DNA of 64,000 nucleotides from Sneathiella glossodoripedis JCM 23214 (lineage in GTDB: Bacteria > Pseudomonadota > Alphaproteobacteria > Sneathiellales > Sneathiellaceae), in the NCBI RefSeq assembly GCF_000616095.1, contig NZ_BAMS01000001.1, positions 186,001 through 250,000 of the forward strand, read 5' to 3'. The translations under genes and the position numbers were made by a program. This document shows, in pieces, positions 8,800-17,538 of this stretch (position 1 is the first letter of the stretch; the number at the start of each line of letters is the position of its first letter). A model generated the notes under the pieces. The model did not search any database. It had not been told where the DNA came from and worked only from the letters and a program-made list of their open reading frames with translations.

Positions 8800-8820
8800 G
8801 CGATCCGATTTGTGGATCGC
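8800..8820 (+). promoter_or_regulatory. Hairpin upstream of the OB-fold exported-protein gene
   Basis: Perfect 7-bp arms GCGATCC and GGATCGC flank a 7-nt loop, 35 bp before ATG 8856. No T-run follows, so it is more likely an operator or a 5'-leader structure than a terminator. The 8702-8855 gap holds nothing else I recognise. Confidence 0.4.
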
Positions 8821-8855
8821 ACTAGGAAACGAAATTGGAACAGAAAGAGGATCAA

Positions 8856-9572
8856 ATGTTTAAGAAATTGTTGTCTACAACAGCCCTGACAATGTTCGCC
8901 GGATCACTGGCATTTGGAACTGCAAGCGCTGCTGGTACAGACCCAACCGACAGCAAATTCGATAACGAAAGTCCCATTAGCATTAGCGGCACTATTACAG
9001 CCGTCACAGAGGGCGCCTTTGAACTAAGATATAATAATTCAGACAAAGGCGAGGATGGTGTGATCGTCGTTGAATTGGATGACTGGGATTTCACCGACGA
9101 AGCTAAATTCGTAGAAAAAGGTGAGAAAGTCACTATTTACGGCCATATCGACCATGATCTGTTTGAAACACGGAAAATCGAGGCTGACACAGTCTTTTCT
9201 CACAACGACAAGGTCTACTATTTTGCCAACTCTGTCGACGAAGAAGACTTCTATGACACCTACTATGTCACACCGAATAGCGTGAAACTGGAAGAAATTC
9301 CAGATGAAGCCTGGGTGAATATTAAAGGTAAAGTGACTGAAATCGATGGCCGCGAGCTTACCATCAGCCTCGGCGGTAAGGATATGGTAATCGATACTGA
9401 TGAAATGCCATACAACCCGCTGGATAAAGTTGGTCTCCAGAAAATCGAAAAAGGAGACTATATCTATGTGTCTGGTGAAATGGACAAAAACTTCTTTGAC
9501 GATAACGAGGTTGATGCCGCTAGTATCATAACCTTGCGAGATGCGTCAAAATCGAAGGCTAATAATTCTTAA
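8856..9572 (+). CDS. Exported OB-fold-like protein, unknown function
   Basis: The 238 residues start at ATG 8856 behind AGAGGATC. A Sec signal peptide (MFKKLLSTTALTMFAGSLAF, cleavage near ASA-AG) precedes an acidic mature part. Two similar beta-rich units are visible: ISISGTITAVTEGAFELRY with VTIYGHID, and VNIKGKVTEIDGRELTIS with YIYVSGEMD. Each resembles an OB-fold with a G-x-(I/V) start and a terminal (Y/V)xGxxD turn, the pattern of periplasmic OB-fold proteins. Function is not known. It is monocistronic and ends at a strong terminator. Confidence 0.75.
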   Translation: MFKKLLSTTALTMFAGSLAFGTASAAGTDPTDSKFDNESPISISGTITAVTEGAFELRYNNSDKGEDGVIVVELDDWDFTDEAKFVEKGEKVTIYGHIDHDLFETRKIEADTVFSHNDKVYYFANSVDEEDFYDTYYVTPNSVKLEEIPDEAWVNIKGKVTEIDGRELTISLGGKDMVIDTDEMPYNPLDKVGLQKIEKGDYIYVSGEMDKNFFDDNEVDAASIITLRDASKSKANNS

Positions 9573-9585
9573 TATATTAGCACCG

Positions 9586-9616
9586 AAAAAGTCCCCGCCC
9601 TGTGCGGGGACTTTTT
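9586..9616 (+). terminator. Strong rho-independent terminator
   Basis: Perfect 13-bp stem AAAAAGTCCCCGC / GCGGGGACTTTTT with a 5-nt loop, 14 bp after the OB-fold gene. The T-run extends to 9617, and the matching A-run on the left would allow some bidirectional use. Confidence 0.93.
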
Positions 9617-9683
9617 TGTATCACGACTCCTCTTTAATAGTCTGATAGGTTTAGCCACTACCCATCCATAACACCGGGCGAAC

Positions 9684-10775
9684 ATGAGTAATCCAAACTA
9701 TATTTTTCACACCAAAACTCAGGATGCCTGGTCAGCGATGATGAAGTCCTGCTTTACCGCTGAAAAAAGTATTTATCTTGAGCAGTTTATTCTGCAACCA
9801 GATGAAATCGGGTGCGAATTTATAAACGCCTTTATTGATCGAGCGAAAGAAGGAATTGAAGTATCTCTGATACTTGACTGGTGGGGATGCAGAGAATTAT
9901 TCAAATCAGAGCTGGTAACGAAGATGCGCAACGCGGGCGTGACAGTCCGGGCATTTCATCCACCATCACATAGCTGGCTCTGGCTTCAAAAAGGTCCTCT
10001 TCCTCGCGATCATAGAAAGCTGCTGATTATCGACGAAAAGTCAGCCTTCATCGGCGGTGTTTGCATGTATGACGATATCCGAAACTGGCGTGATACCATG
10101 GTAGAGATTGACGGTGGGATTGCTGCTCAGATTACACATATTTTCAAGCAAACATGCCACAAGATCGATATTCGAAACGGGTTACTTGATTCTGCGAATA
10201 CCGTACCCACACACCCACATTTCGAAACCCATGAAGACTATTCCATTTACGCAAATGCACCGGACGCTGATGAGCACTACTTTTCCACTAAACTAATCGA
10301 AAAAATTGAAAATTCGGAAAATTCTATAAAACTGACGACCCCGTATTTCACACCAGGGAAAGATCTTACCACAGCGATAACGAACGCGGCTAAAAAAGGC
10401 ATCAAAGTCGAGATTGTCGTCTCAGCCCACTCCAAATATGCTCCCCACGTAGTCGGACAATTGTTGTCCGCCCGTTTCATATCAGCGGGGGTGGATTTCT
10501 ACTATTACCATCCTCAAATGCTCCATTTGAAAATGATGATTATCGACGATAACTGGGGAGCAATTGGAAGCTGCAATCTGGATGGCCTAAGCTTACATCA
10601 AAATCAGGAATCCATGCTGGTTAGCACCGACCCTGAGTTTGTCAGTCAGATTTCCAACCACTTTAAAATTGACCGAGATGCCGCCAATCAATATTCGCTG
10701 AAAGACTGGCAAAAACGACCTATCATGGATAAAATGGCTGCCCGGATTTTACTCCCTTTTCGGAAATTCTTATAG
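9684..10775 (+). CDS. Phospholipase D / cardiolipin synthase-like protein
   Basis: The 363 residues contain both HKD motifs of the phospholipase D superfamily: His110, Lys112 and Asp117 in DHRKLLIIDEKSAFIGG, and His281, Lys283 and Asp288 in HLKMMIIDDNWGAIGS. The two sites make one active centre acting through a phospho-histidine intermediate. There are no N-terminal membrane helices, as in ClsB-type cardiolipin synthases. It probably makes cardiolipin or remodels phospholipid at the membrane, fitting the surrounding envelope-stress genes. It ends one base before the convergent KdpE-like gene. Confidence 0.88.
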   Translation: MSNPNYIFHTKTQDAWSAMMKSCFTAEKSIYLEQFILQPDEIGCEFINAFIDRAKEGIEVSLILDWWGCRELFKSELVTKMRNAGVTVRAFHPPSHSWLWLQKGPLPRDHRKLLIIDEKSAFIGGVCMYDDIRNWRDTMVEIDGGIAAQITHIFKQTCHKIDIRNGLLDSANTVPTHPHFETHEDYSIYANAPDADEHYFSTKLIEKIENSENSIKLTTPYFTPGKDLTTAITNAAKKGIKVEIVVSAHSKYAPHVVGQLLSARFISAGVDFYYYHPQMLHLKMMIIDDNWGAIGSCNLDGLSLHQNQESMLVSTDPEFVSQISNHFKIDRDAANQYSLKDWQKRPIMDKMAARILLPFRKFL

Positions 10776-11489
10776 TCAGCTATCAAATACTTCCATGCGG
10801 TATCCCACACCCGGCTCCGTAACCACATAAGACGGTGACTTTGGTTCAGGTTCAATTTTTTCGCGCAACTGGCTGACATACACTCGTAAATACTGCATGT
10901 CATCAGCGTGGGCCGGTCCCCACACATCCTTTAACACCTGCTTGTGTGTAATCATTTTACCCCGATTAACCATGAAGTATCTCAACAGTTCATATTCTTT
11001 TGGGGTTAGAAACGTATTTTGCCCGTCGATATATACTTCATGACGAACCAAATCCATCCGAATTCGTCCATTTTCCAGGTCCGGTTCACCAGCTTCCTGC
11101 GTCACTGATTTTCGAAGATTAGCTAAAATTCTGGCGATCAGGACATCAGGATTGAACGGTTTAGTAACATAGTCATCTGCCCCCATCCCCAGTGCGGCCA
11201 CAACTTCTTTGTCTGCATCACGAACGGAACAGACGATCACCGGGACCTGTGACCATTCCCTGATGTTTTGCAGCACTTCTTTTCCGTCCATATCCGGGAG
11301 ACCAAGGTCCAGAATAATCAGATCCGGCTTCACCGAGGCCGACATCCTGATGGCTTGCGCACCATTTTCCGCCTCTTCGACACCGAACCCCTCATCTTTT
11401 AACGTGATCTTCAGTAGCTTTCTGATTTGAGGTTCGTCGTCAACAATCAAAATTATGTTTTTTTTGTTATGCGGATTATCCGGCATCAT
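10776..11489 (-). CDS. KdpE-like OmpR-family response regulator
   Basis: From ATG 11489 the protein has 237 residues; the longer TTG start at 11516 is less likely because AGGGGACAG precedes the ATG pair. The receiver domain has phospho-acceptor Asp61 (LIILDLGLPD) and Lys110 (YVTKPF). The winged-helix output domain ends in WGPAHADDMQYLRVYVSQLR and EPGVGYRM, a close KdpE hallmark. KdpE activates potassium-transport genes in enterobacteria; no kdp genes are present here. The likely kinase is the KdpD-like protein at 5836-7830, but this pairing is inferred. Confidence 0.88.
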   Translation of the reverse strand: MMPDNPHNKKNIILIVDDEPQIRKLLKITLKDEGFGVEEAENGAQAIRMSASVKPDLIILDLGLPDMDGKEVLQNIREWSQVPVIVCSVRDADKEVVAALGMGADDYVTKPFNPDVLIARILANLRKSVTQEAGEPDLENGRIRMDLVRHEVYIDGQNTFLTPKEYELLRYFMVNRGKMITHKQVLKDVWGPAHADDMQYLRVYVSQLREKIEPEPKSPSYVVTEPGVGYRMEVFDS

Positions 11490-11580
11490 CTGTCCCCTAT
11501 TTGGCAGAAGTAACAACTCTCTGGATATAGATAGTCAGACGCCTTATTCCACTATTTTTTGTGACGTTCAACTCGGTATT

Positions 11581-11931
11581 CTAGACCTGATCCAACACTC
11601 GCTTTTTATAAGCTGTCCTGTTCATATCTCGCACATCAATTCCAATACTCGTAACAGTCGGCATCAGTTTTTCCAATACCGAGCGCAAATCAATTGCAAG
11701 TCCTTCTTTCATTTCATCTGTTCGCCCTTCAAGCAGATAAACCGTTACATGAAAAAAAGTCTGCCCAGGCTCTGGCATCAAATAATGATCAAAAGCTTTG
11801 GCGCGTATTTTCACATCCGCGAGATTCATGAAATCGCATTCATCTGCTACATCCTGAACGGCTTTCATAGTTTTTGGAATATCAACTGTTTGTTCGATGT
11901 CAGCGGCATATTCCAGCACGAAATGAGGCAT
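11581..11931 (-). CDS. 5-carboxymethyl-2-hydroxymuconate isomerase-like protein
   Basis: The 116 residues begin MPHFVLEYAADIE, with the N-terminal proline that is the catalytic base of the tautomerase superfamily, and match the CHMI (HpcD/HpaF) length and layout (IRAKAFDHYLMPEP, FFHVTVYLLEGRTDE). CHMI isomerises a ring-cleavage product in homoprotocatechuate degradation. No other hpa/hpc gene is visible, so the substrate may be another unsaturated 2-oxo acid. It is the third gene of the Rieske/GS-like operon, 16 bp after the GS-like gene. Confidence 0.8.
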   Translation of the reverse strand: MPHFVLEYAADIEQTVDIPKTMKAVQDVADECDFMNLADVKIRAKAFDHYLMPEPGQTFFHVTVYLLEGRTDEMKEGLAIDLRSVLEKLMPTVTSIGIDVRDMNRTAYKKRVLDQV

Positions 11932-11947
11932 CTTTTTTATCCTTAAT

Positions 11948-13416
11948 CTAAAAAAGTGAGAAATATTCCCGCTCTTCCCATTCAGAAACAGTTGTTAAAT
12001 ACCTGTTCCATTCAGCTTCTTTTAAAACAGCCATATAGTCAATAAAACCATCACCGAGCTGTTGGCGGTAAAATTCACTTTCTTTTAGAGCAAGTAACGC
12101 ATCAATCATACTTACCGGCAAGGTTTGAGCTGTACTATCATAGGGGGTTTGAACAGGTGCGGGCGCGACCATTTCCTGTTCTATTCCATCCAGACCACTC
12201 AAAATTTGGGATGCCAAATATAGATATGGATTTGCAGCAGGCTCTCCTACCCGGTTCTCAATACGACTGGCTGTGTTTCCAGGCCCTGCAAGGCAACGGA
12301 TCATGCGCCGCGATTATCTTGTCCCCATTGAATCCGATCTGGCGCCAGCGCAAAAGGACGATATCTTTTGTACCCGTTAATGGTGGGTGTAGAAAACAGA
12401 CAGCTTTCCTTTGCATGCGCAAGAAGTCCCGCAATCCATTGTAAACCCAAATTTGAAATTGGTTGCTCTGTCTGTGGCATAAACAGGTTTTCACCACTTT
12501 CAGCATCCACAAGGGATTGATGCAAGTGCCAACCACTTGCCATTGATTGTTCAAAACGAGGGCGGCACATGAAGGTGGCATGATAGCCGGCCCTTCGGCA
12601 GACCTGCTTTACCAGAGACCTGAACAGAACCATGTTATCGGCTTGCTCTAATGCTTCCGCTGGATCAAAGGTAACTTCACATTGACTTGGACCGAACTCA
12701 ACTTCCAGAGACCTTACGGGCAACCCTATCTGCTCTGCATTTCGGCGTATAAGGTCAAACACATCTTCTATCTGATCATACCTGTCTTCGGTCAGATATT
12801 GATATCCATGCGACAATAGCTTTACATTGGGCGGTGTACCTGGTTGCCCGGCATCCTCATATCCCATCGGTTGATCTGTCAGCCGAAAAACATGAAACTC
12901 AACCTCCAACCCAGCAATGAAGCGGTAACCTCGTGCGCTCAGCTTTGCAACACTCTGCTTGAGAATATCGCGCGTTGAAAAAGGTACCGCTCTTCCATCC
13001 GGAAAGTACAAGTCGCACAAAATCCAACCTGAATGTGGCGACCATGGTAAAACACGAAAAGTGTCAGGGTCCGGTAGCATCAGGATATCACTGGCGCCAG
13101 TCAGGTTTCCAGCGCCAAAGCCTGAATCCTCCTGCCACAATGGGAAAACGGTTTTGTGTGACGTGTCCTTTAACAGCATGGAAGACGTCATCGTGATACC
13201 GCTTTTTAAGGCGGACTGAAGAGCGGACTTCGTTATCGTTTTTCCCCTCAAAATTCCATGCTGGTCCACAAAAGACAGCCGAACCACCTCAAGATTTTGA
13301 GCCTCAGCTTCGGCGAGTATCTTCTGCGCTGTCTGAAATTGCGTTTCACTCCAAAGCCCGTGCTGTGAAGCGAATCCTGTTGTCACATCATCGCCAATTG
13401 AAGATTTCATATCCAT
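11948..13416 (-). pseudogene. Glutamine synthetase-family (gamma-glutamyl-amine ligase-like) gene, frameshifted
   Basis: Two abutting frames, 12301-13416 and 11948-12304, together encode one GS of about 489 residues. The first holds the beta-grasp start and catalytic parts (AGLEVEFHVFR, EVEFGPSQCEV, SGWHLHQSL, TINGYKRYRPFALAPDRI) and stops after DNRGA. The second continues MIRCLAG and RIENRVGEPAANPYLYLASQ. In relatives these join as NRGAMIR; here one A appears to be missing at about 12303, producing an overlapping ATGA stop/start. The sequence is of the PuuA/GlnT type that ligates glutamate to amines rather than GlnA. Its operon partner is a Rieske oxygenase, recalling aniline-type pathways in which a GS-like enzyme first glutamylates the amine. 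Confidence 0.85.
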
Positions 13417-13446
13417 TTCCCTTACCAGACTTCCCTGATAAACCTA

Positions 13447-14768
13447 TCAAAGGGATGCATTCCATTCACAGGCATTTCGCCGATCTGCATCCTTTTCTCT
13501 CCAAACTCCTTGCCAGTCTTTCGTCGGTGCGATGACATCAATTGACACAGGACCCCTAATTTCTCTCGCTTGCTCTTTTCCTATTTGAAGTGGAAGTGAA
13601 GAGACATCCTCCTCAGAGACTACGACAGCCATTGCTTTGGAGAGTTTGCGGCGATGCATCGCAATGGCTTTGTCGGTCGTTCCCAGATTCTCTTTTGTTC
13701 TATCCTGAATGGCACCCATGGACTCGCAAGCCCATTGATCATGAACATTAATATCCATACCCATTCCCGTATAGGTCAGAGTTTCTTGTTCCTGCCTATT
13801 ATAACCATAGTTGTTACGCTTGTTTTTAATGGGCGCATAATCCGGTAGTGTATGCTCTTCCATACGCTGATCGCGCATCTTTTCCTTATCGACCGGTGCG
13901 CCAAAACTCGTGAACATGGAAACCCAGTAACAGTTTTCATCGTCGATGGGGACATGCCACTGGGTAATTGTCATTTCATTAGACATCGGTATCGTGATTG
14001 CGCAAGGAAACACTTGGTTTGTAACCCTTACATGGCTATTACCGTTGCCAAGATCCCGCAGCGCGATCAGACGCATGCCAAAATCCGTATCCTCCACATG
14101 AATTTCCGGCGCAGGAAATTCACGCAATAACTGGGTCATCGGAATATCTGTATTGGCTGCGGTATCACGAAATTGCTTGCCGTAACTATCTTTGGGGTCT
14201 TCGTCCTGTAAAAATCGATGCAAAAAAGAAGCATGAGCTGGATCGATGCCCACCTCCAAAGCCTGAAGCCAGTTACACTCCCAAAGACCTTTGAAAGAAA
14301 AGACATGGCTTTCCGGAGCTACAAAACAATCCAGATCTGGAACAGCCGGCGGCTCACCTTCCCCAAGGTAGGCAAAAATTAGCCCATTTCTCTCGAAAGT
14401 AGGATAGGATTTAATTTTAATCCGCTCATACATTTTCAGGTTTGAGGGCTCTGCTGGCTGTTCAACACATTGTCCTGTTTCATCAAATTTCCAACCATGA
14501 AAGGGACATCTGATCCCTCCTTCTTCACCCGGCCAAAACATAAATCCGCCCCTCTGTGCGGACAATGACGCTCCGTTAGCACGAGTTTGCCATCTCTATT
14601 TCGATGCAACGCAAGCTTCTCGCCCAGCAAGTTCACCGGAACAACGGGGCGATCGCGCTCCAATTCTTCGCTTAATGCTGCTGGCATCCAGTATTGGCGT
14701 AAAAGCTTTCCGCCCGGAGTGTCCGGTCCAACCTGTGTAAGTTCCCGATTTTTATCAACTTTCATCAT
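13447..14768 (-). pseudogene. Rieske non-heme iron oxygenase alpha subunit, frameshifted
   Basis: Frames 14436-14768 and 13447-14565 together give about 440 residues of a phthalate-dioxygenase/VanA-type oxygenase. The first frame carries CPHRGADLCFGR; the second carries GGIRCPFHGWKFD. They join if one G is added near 14525 (GTG-GAA instead of GTG-AAG), restoring the CxH...CxxH Rieske cluster. The mononuclear iron ligands are visible in DPAHASFLHR. No reductase or ferredoxin gene is adjacent. ATG 14768 (or 14765) is the probable start. It should hydroxylate or demethylate an aromatic or heterocyclic substrate. It heads an operon with the GS-like and CHMI-like genes, 30 bp and 16 bp apart, divergent from the IclR regulator. 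Confidence 0.87.
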
Positions 14769-14835
14769 GATACCGCTTACCTCATCTAGCCTGAATTTCA
14801 GAAGCACGAGCCCTGAAATTTGTTACTTATTTTTA

Positions 14836-14873
14836 TTGTCCGATTATCGAACATATGATATATAATCGGACAA
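14836..14873. promoter_or_regulatory. Palindromic operator between Rieske operon and IclR gene
   Basis: Perfect 12-bp arms TTGTCCGATTAT and ATAATCGGACAA are separated by 14 bp. The site lies between the divergent starts at 14768 and 14945 and is the only strong dyad in the gap. It is the best candidate for IclR-regulator binding, controlling both directions. Confidence 0.75.
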
Positions 14874-14944
14874 ATTTTTGTTATACTCCTAAAACTTGGG
14901 CTATTAGTCAAGTTCCACAAAACCTGAGTGAAGTGAATGTCCGC

Positions 14945-15712
14945 ATGAGTGAAACTCTTTCAGACAAAGAAATCTCCCTTACCTTCATGAAAGGCCTGCA
15001 GGTCTTGGCGGTTTTTGATGCGACAAACCGCGAAATGACAATTTCCGACATTGCAAAAAAGACGAAACTGAACAGAACTGTAGTTCGCAGACTTCTTCTG
15101 ACACTGGAAATGATGAATTATGTGGAGTGCCGAAATCGCCTTTATCGCCTTACCCCTCGCATTCTTCGTTTGGCTGGCGGTTTTTTACAAAGTCGCGAAA
15201 TAGGAAAATACGCAACACCGATCCTGACCAACTACTCACGAATAATAAGAGAAAGTATCTCTTTTGCCATGCTGGATGGTGATGAGGCGGTTTATGTCGC
15301 TCATTCTCCAGGTGATCCCGCCATGATCACAATGGGTTTTACTGTTGGATCACGCCTACCTCTTCACGCGACAGCGATTGGACGGACTTTGCTCAGCTTT
15401 GTTGAACAAAACAAGCAACAGGAACTTCTAAAATCAATTAGCCCACGTGCCTACACCCCCTGCACCCTCACCGATAAAGAAGATATAATTGAAAGCCTGA
15501 AAGAATCAGCTTCACTTGGATACTGCCTCGTTCAGGATGAGTTTGAAGAGGGGGTCACTTCATTGGGAGTGCCCGTTCAACATGAGAGCGGCACACTAAT
15601 TGGTGCGCTGGGAATTGTGGGCCCCAACCCAAGATTTTCTGACAAGGAGATACTTGAGAACAAAAAAGAATTGTTAGTTGAATGCGCTGCTTCAATTGCT
15701 GCAATTCTATAA
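14945..15712 (+). CDS. IclR-family transcriptional regulator
   Basis: A start at ATG 14945 gives 255 residues, the usual IclR size; the longer frame from 14855 would run through the operator. The N-terminal winged helix (GLQVLAVFDATNREMTISDIA, read from GLQVLAVF; then KLNRTVVRRLLLTLEMMNYV) precedes a GAF-like effector domain (VGSRLPLHATAIGRTLLSF, LVQDEFEEGVTSLGVPV). This matches the PcaR/PobR branch, which often controls aromatic catabolism. Divergence from the Rieske operon and the shared palindrome make that operon its likely target. It ends 9 bp from the convergent OCD-like gene. Confidence 0.9.
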   Translation: MSETLSDKEISLTFMKGLQVLAVFDATNREMTISDIAKKTKLNRTVVRRLLLTLEMMNYVECRNRLYRLTPRILRLAGGFLQSREIGKYATPILTNYSRIIRESISFAMLDGDEAVYVAHSPGDPAMITMGFTVGSRLPLHATAIGRTLLSFVEQNKQQELLKSISPRAYTPCTLTDKEDIIESLKESASLGYCLVQDEFEEGVTSLGVPVQHESGTLIGALGIVGPNPRFSDKEILENKKELLVECAASIAAIL

Positions 15713-15721
15713 CGGAGCGCG

Positions 15722-16699
15722 TTAGAACGCCACGTCTTGCCCCATTCCTTTCTGTACCGCCTGAGTTAGCACATAATGTGCAGCAGCTAGATCTTGCGCA
15801 GCGATACCCAATGAGCGATACAGGGTGATCTCAGAGATATCTGACCTGCCTGAAGCTTCACCACTCAAGGCCGCGCCTATTTCACCACGAATAAAATTAC
15901 GATCTAACTTTCCCGCTCCCATCATGTCTACAATCTCACCAGCCTGCGCCTCTGCAGACGGCCAGTAGTCTACCCAGATCGAAGATTTCAGAACAGCAGC
16001 ATCATCAATTTCCCGCATAGTTGGAATGGATGAGCCAACCACATTCAAATGAGTTGAAGGTGAAATCCAGTCCCCTTTCAAAACAGGTTCTGCCGAGGCT
16101 GTAACCGTACAAATCACATCCGCATTCGCGGTATGAGGCTGCACTTCAATATCCGAGGTAAATTGCAGTTCGGGGTATTTCGTAGATGCTCTATCGACAA
16201 AAGCGGTCACTTTTTCAGTCGATCTTCCTACAACTGTAACTTTTTCAATAGGTCGAGCGCAGACCATGGAATCCAGATGAAATTCAGCCTGCTCACCATT
16301 CCCGACAATAAGCAATGAGCTGGCGTCTTTATTGGCGAGCAGTCGAGTTGCCACCCCACTCGCCGCAGCGGTTCTAATAGCCGTCAGAAGGCCGGCATCC
16401 ATCATGGCAATCGCGCCGCCTGTTTCTGCTTCAAAAAGTACGATTGCGCCGCGATGTGAAGATAATCCTTTTTCCGGATTATTCGGAAAAAGGCTAACCA
16501 GCTTTACACCAAAGCATGCGGGGTCGCTAATTGCACCTGGCATAACCCCCATCTTGTTACTCCCGCCGACTGGGATCGCTGTGCGCAAAGGTAATGTCTC
16601 GCTCCCTTTGGAGACATTTTTCATGACTTTTTCGACGACGTCTATTGCGGTCGCCATCGGAAGAAGTGTCGCGACGTCTTCGTTACTCAGGATTTTCAT
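15722..16699 (-). CDS. Ornithine cyclodeaminase / mu-crystallin family protein
   Basis: The 325-residue protein shows the family's catalytic N-terminal half (LPLRTAIPVGGSNKMGVMPG, with the substrate-binding Arg and Lys) and a Rossmann domain with LLIVGNGEQAEFHL as the nucleotide loop, then CTVTASAEPVL and WISPSTHLNVVGS. Members include ornithine cyclodeaminase, alanine dehydrogenase, ketimine reductases and DauB of the D-arginine racemisation pair. Because the same operon carries a DauA-like enzyme, an imine or oxo-acid reductase role is plausible. Its ATG overlaps the hydrolase stop (ATGA). It is the last gene of the operon. Confidence 0.88.
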   Translation of the reverse strand: MKILSNEDVATLLPMATAIDVVEKVMKNVSKGSETLPLRTAIPVGGSNKMGVMPGAISDPACFGVKLVSLFPNNPEKGLSSHRGAIVLFEAETGGAIAMMDAGLLTAIRTAAASGVATRLLANKDASSLLIVGNGEQAEFHLDSMVCARPIEKVTVVGRSTEKVTAFVDRASTKYPELQFTSDIEVQPHTANADVICTVTASAEPVLKGDWISPSTHLNVVGSSIPTMREIDDAAVLKSSIWVDYWPSAEAQAGEIVDMMGAGKLDRNFIRGEIGAALSGEASGRSDISEITLYRSLGIAAQDLAAAHYVLTQAVQKGMGQDVAF

Positions 16700-17538
16700 A
16701 GACGACGCACCTCTGTACTTCCTTTTTCAAAGTCATCTGCTTCTATCTGCAAAACCTCCTCAAGAAGTTTGGTATACTCATCAGGTCGGACCACATACGG
16801 GAAATGTCCACCCCAACCAAATTGAAAAGCAAGACGTGGACTATTTCTCATACGGACAGCTTCGCGCATTTCCAGTGGAATAAGCGGATCGTCATCCGCT
16901 TCAATTGTTACAACTTTTGAATAAGAAGGCCCAAGCTCTGGCCCAAATTTGAGCGCTGATAAACGTGCTCTCATTTCCGCTTCCAGAATTCGCCCTCCTG
17001 CTTCGGCAAGCAATAACGCTACAAGGTCGGACTGATCAGGATGCTCTTTTTCCCATCCCCCTAGTGCAGAGGAAAACCCCGCACGGATCTCTTCAATGGC
17101 AATATTTTGCAAATCGAGCGAGTAAGGTAGGCGCTGATCCATGCCAATAACAGAATGCAGTGTATTTGCCGCCAGCAAGACATTTACCTTGTCCGGGAAA
17201 TTACCTGCAAAATATTGCGCCAGATATCCGCCTAATGAAGATCCAAGCACGCTGGCCTGATCTATGGAAAGCCTTTCAAACAAACTTGCCAGATCACTAG
17301 CCCAATCTTCAATGCCTCCTGAAGACGGGTAACTCACCGCAAGAACGCGATAGCGATTTGAAAGGGCTTCCATTTGCTGCCAGAAGATATCACCCCGCCC
17401 AAGCGTTCCGGGTATGAGTAAAACAACAGGTCCCTCCCCTATATCGGTCAGCCCCCAATCGCGCCCATTTAACAAAATCCGGCGTTCAGGATTTTTCTGC
17501 GAGAACAGATCTCTGGCCTCAATCAAACAATTGCTCAC
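16696..17538 (-). CDS. Alpha/beta hydrolase
   Basis: The 280-residue protein has the alpha/beta-hydrolase oxyanion-hole segment (VVLLIPGTLGRGDIF), the nucleophile elbow GSSLGGYLA, a late Asp region (IEADDDPLIP) and a terminal catalytic His in WGGHFPYV. It presumably hydrolyses an ester, amide or carbamate in the cytoplasm. It overlaps both neighbours by 4 bp, so translation is coupled within the operon. Its substrate should relate to the compound imported by the TRAP system. Confidence 0.87.
   Translation of the reverse strand: MSNCLIEARDLFSQKNPERRILLNGRDWGLTDIGEGPVVLLIPGTLGRGDIFWQQMEALSNRYRVLAVSYPSSGGIEDWASDLASLFERLSIDQASVLGSSLGGYLAQYFAGNFPDKVNVLLAANTLHSVIGMDQRLPYSLDLQNIAIEEIRAGFSSALGGWEKEHPDQSDLVALLLAEAGGRILEAEMRARLSALKFGPELGPSYSKVVTIEADDDPLIPLEMREAVRMRNSPRLAFQFGWGGHFPYVVRPDEYTKLLEEVLQIEADDFEKGSTEVRRL

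Noticed and set aside
5836-11489. A potassium-transport (kdp) locus
   Set aside because: kdpF, kdpA, kdpB and kdpC are all absent; only the kinase- and regulator-like genes are present.
12157-12444. A + strand frame spanning the GS-like break, as a possible gene explaining the interruption
   Set aside because: It is antisense to conserved GS motifs on both sides; the simplest reading is one GS gene with a missing base.
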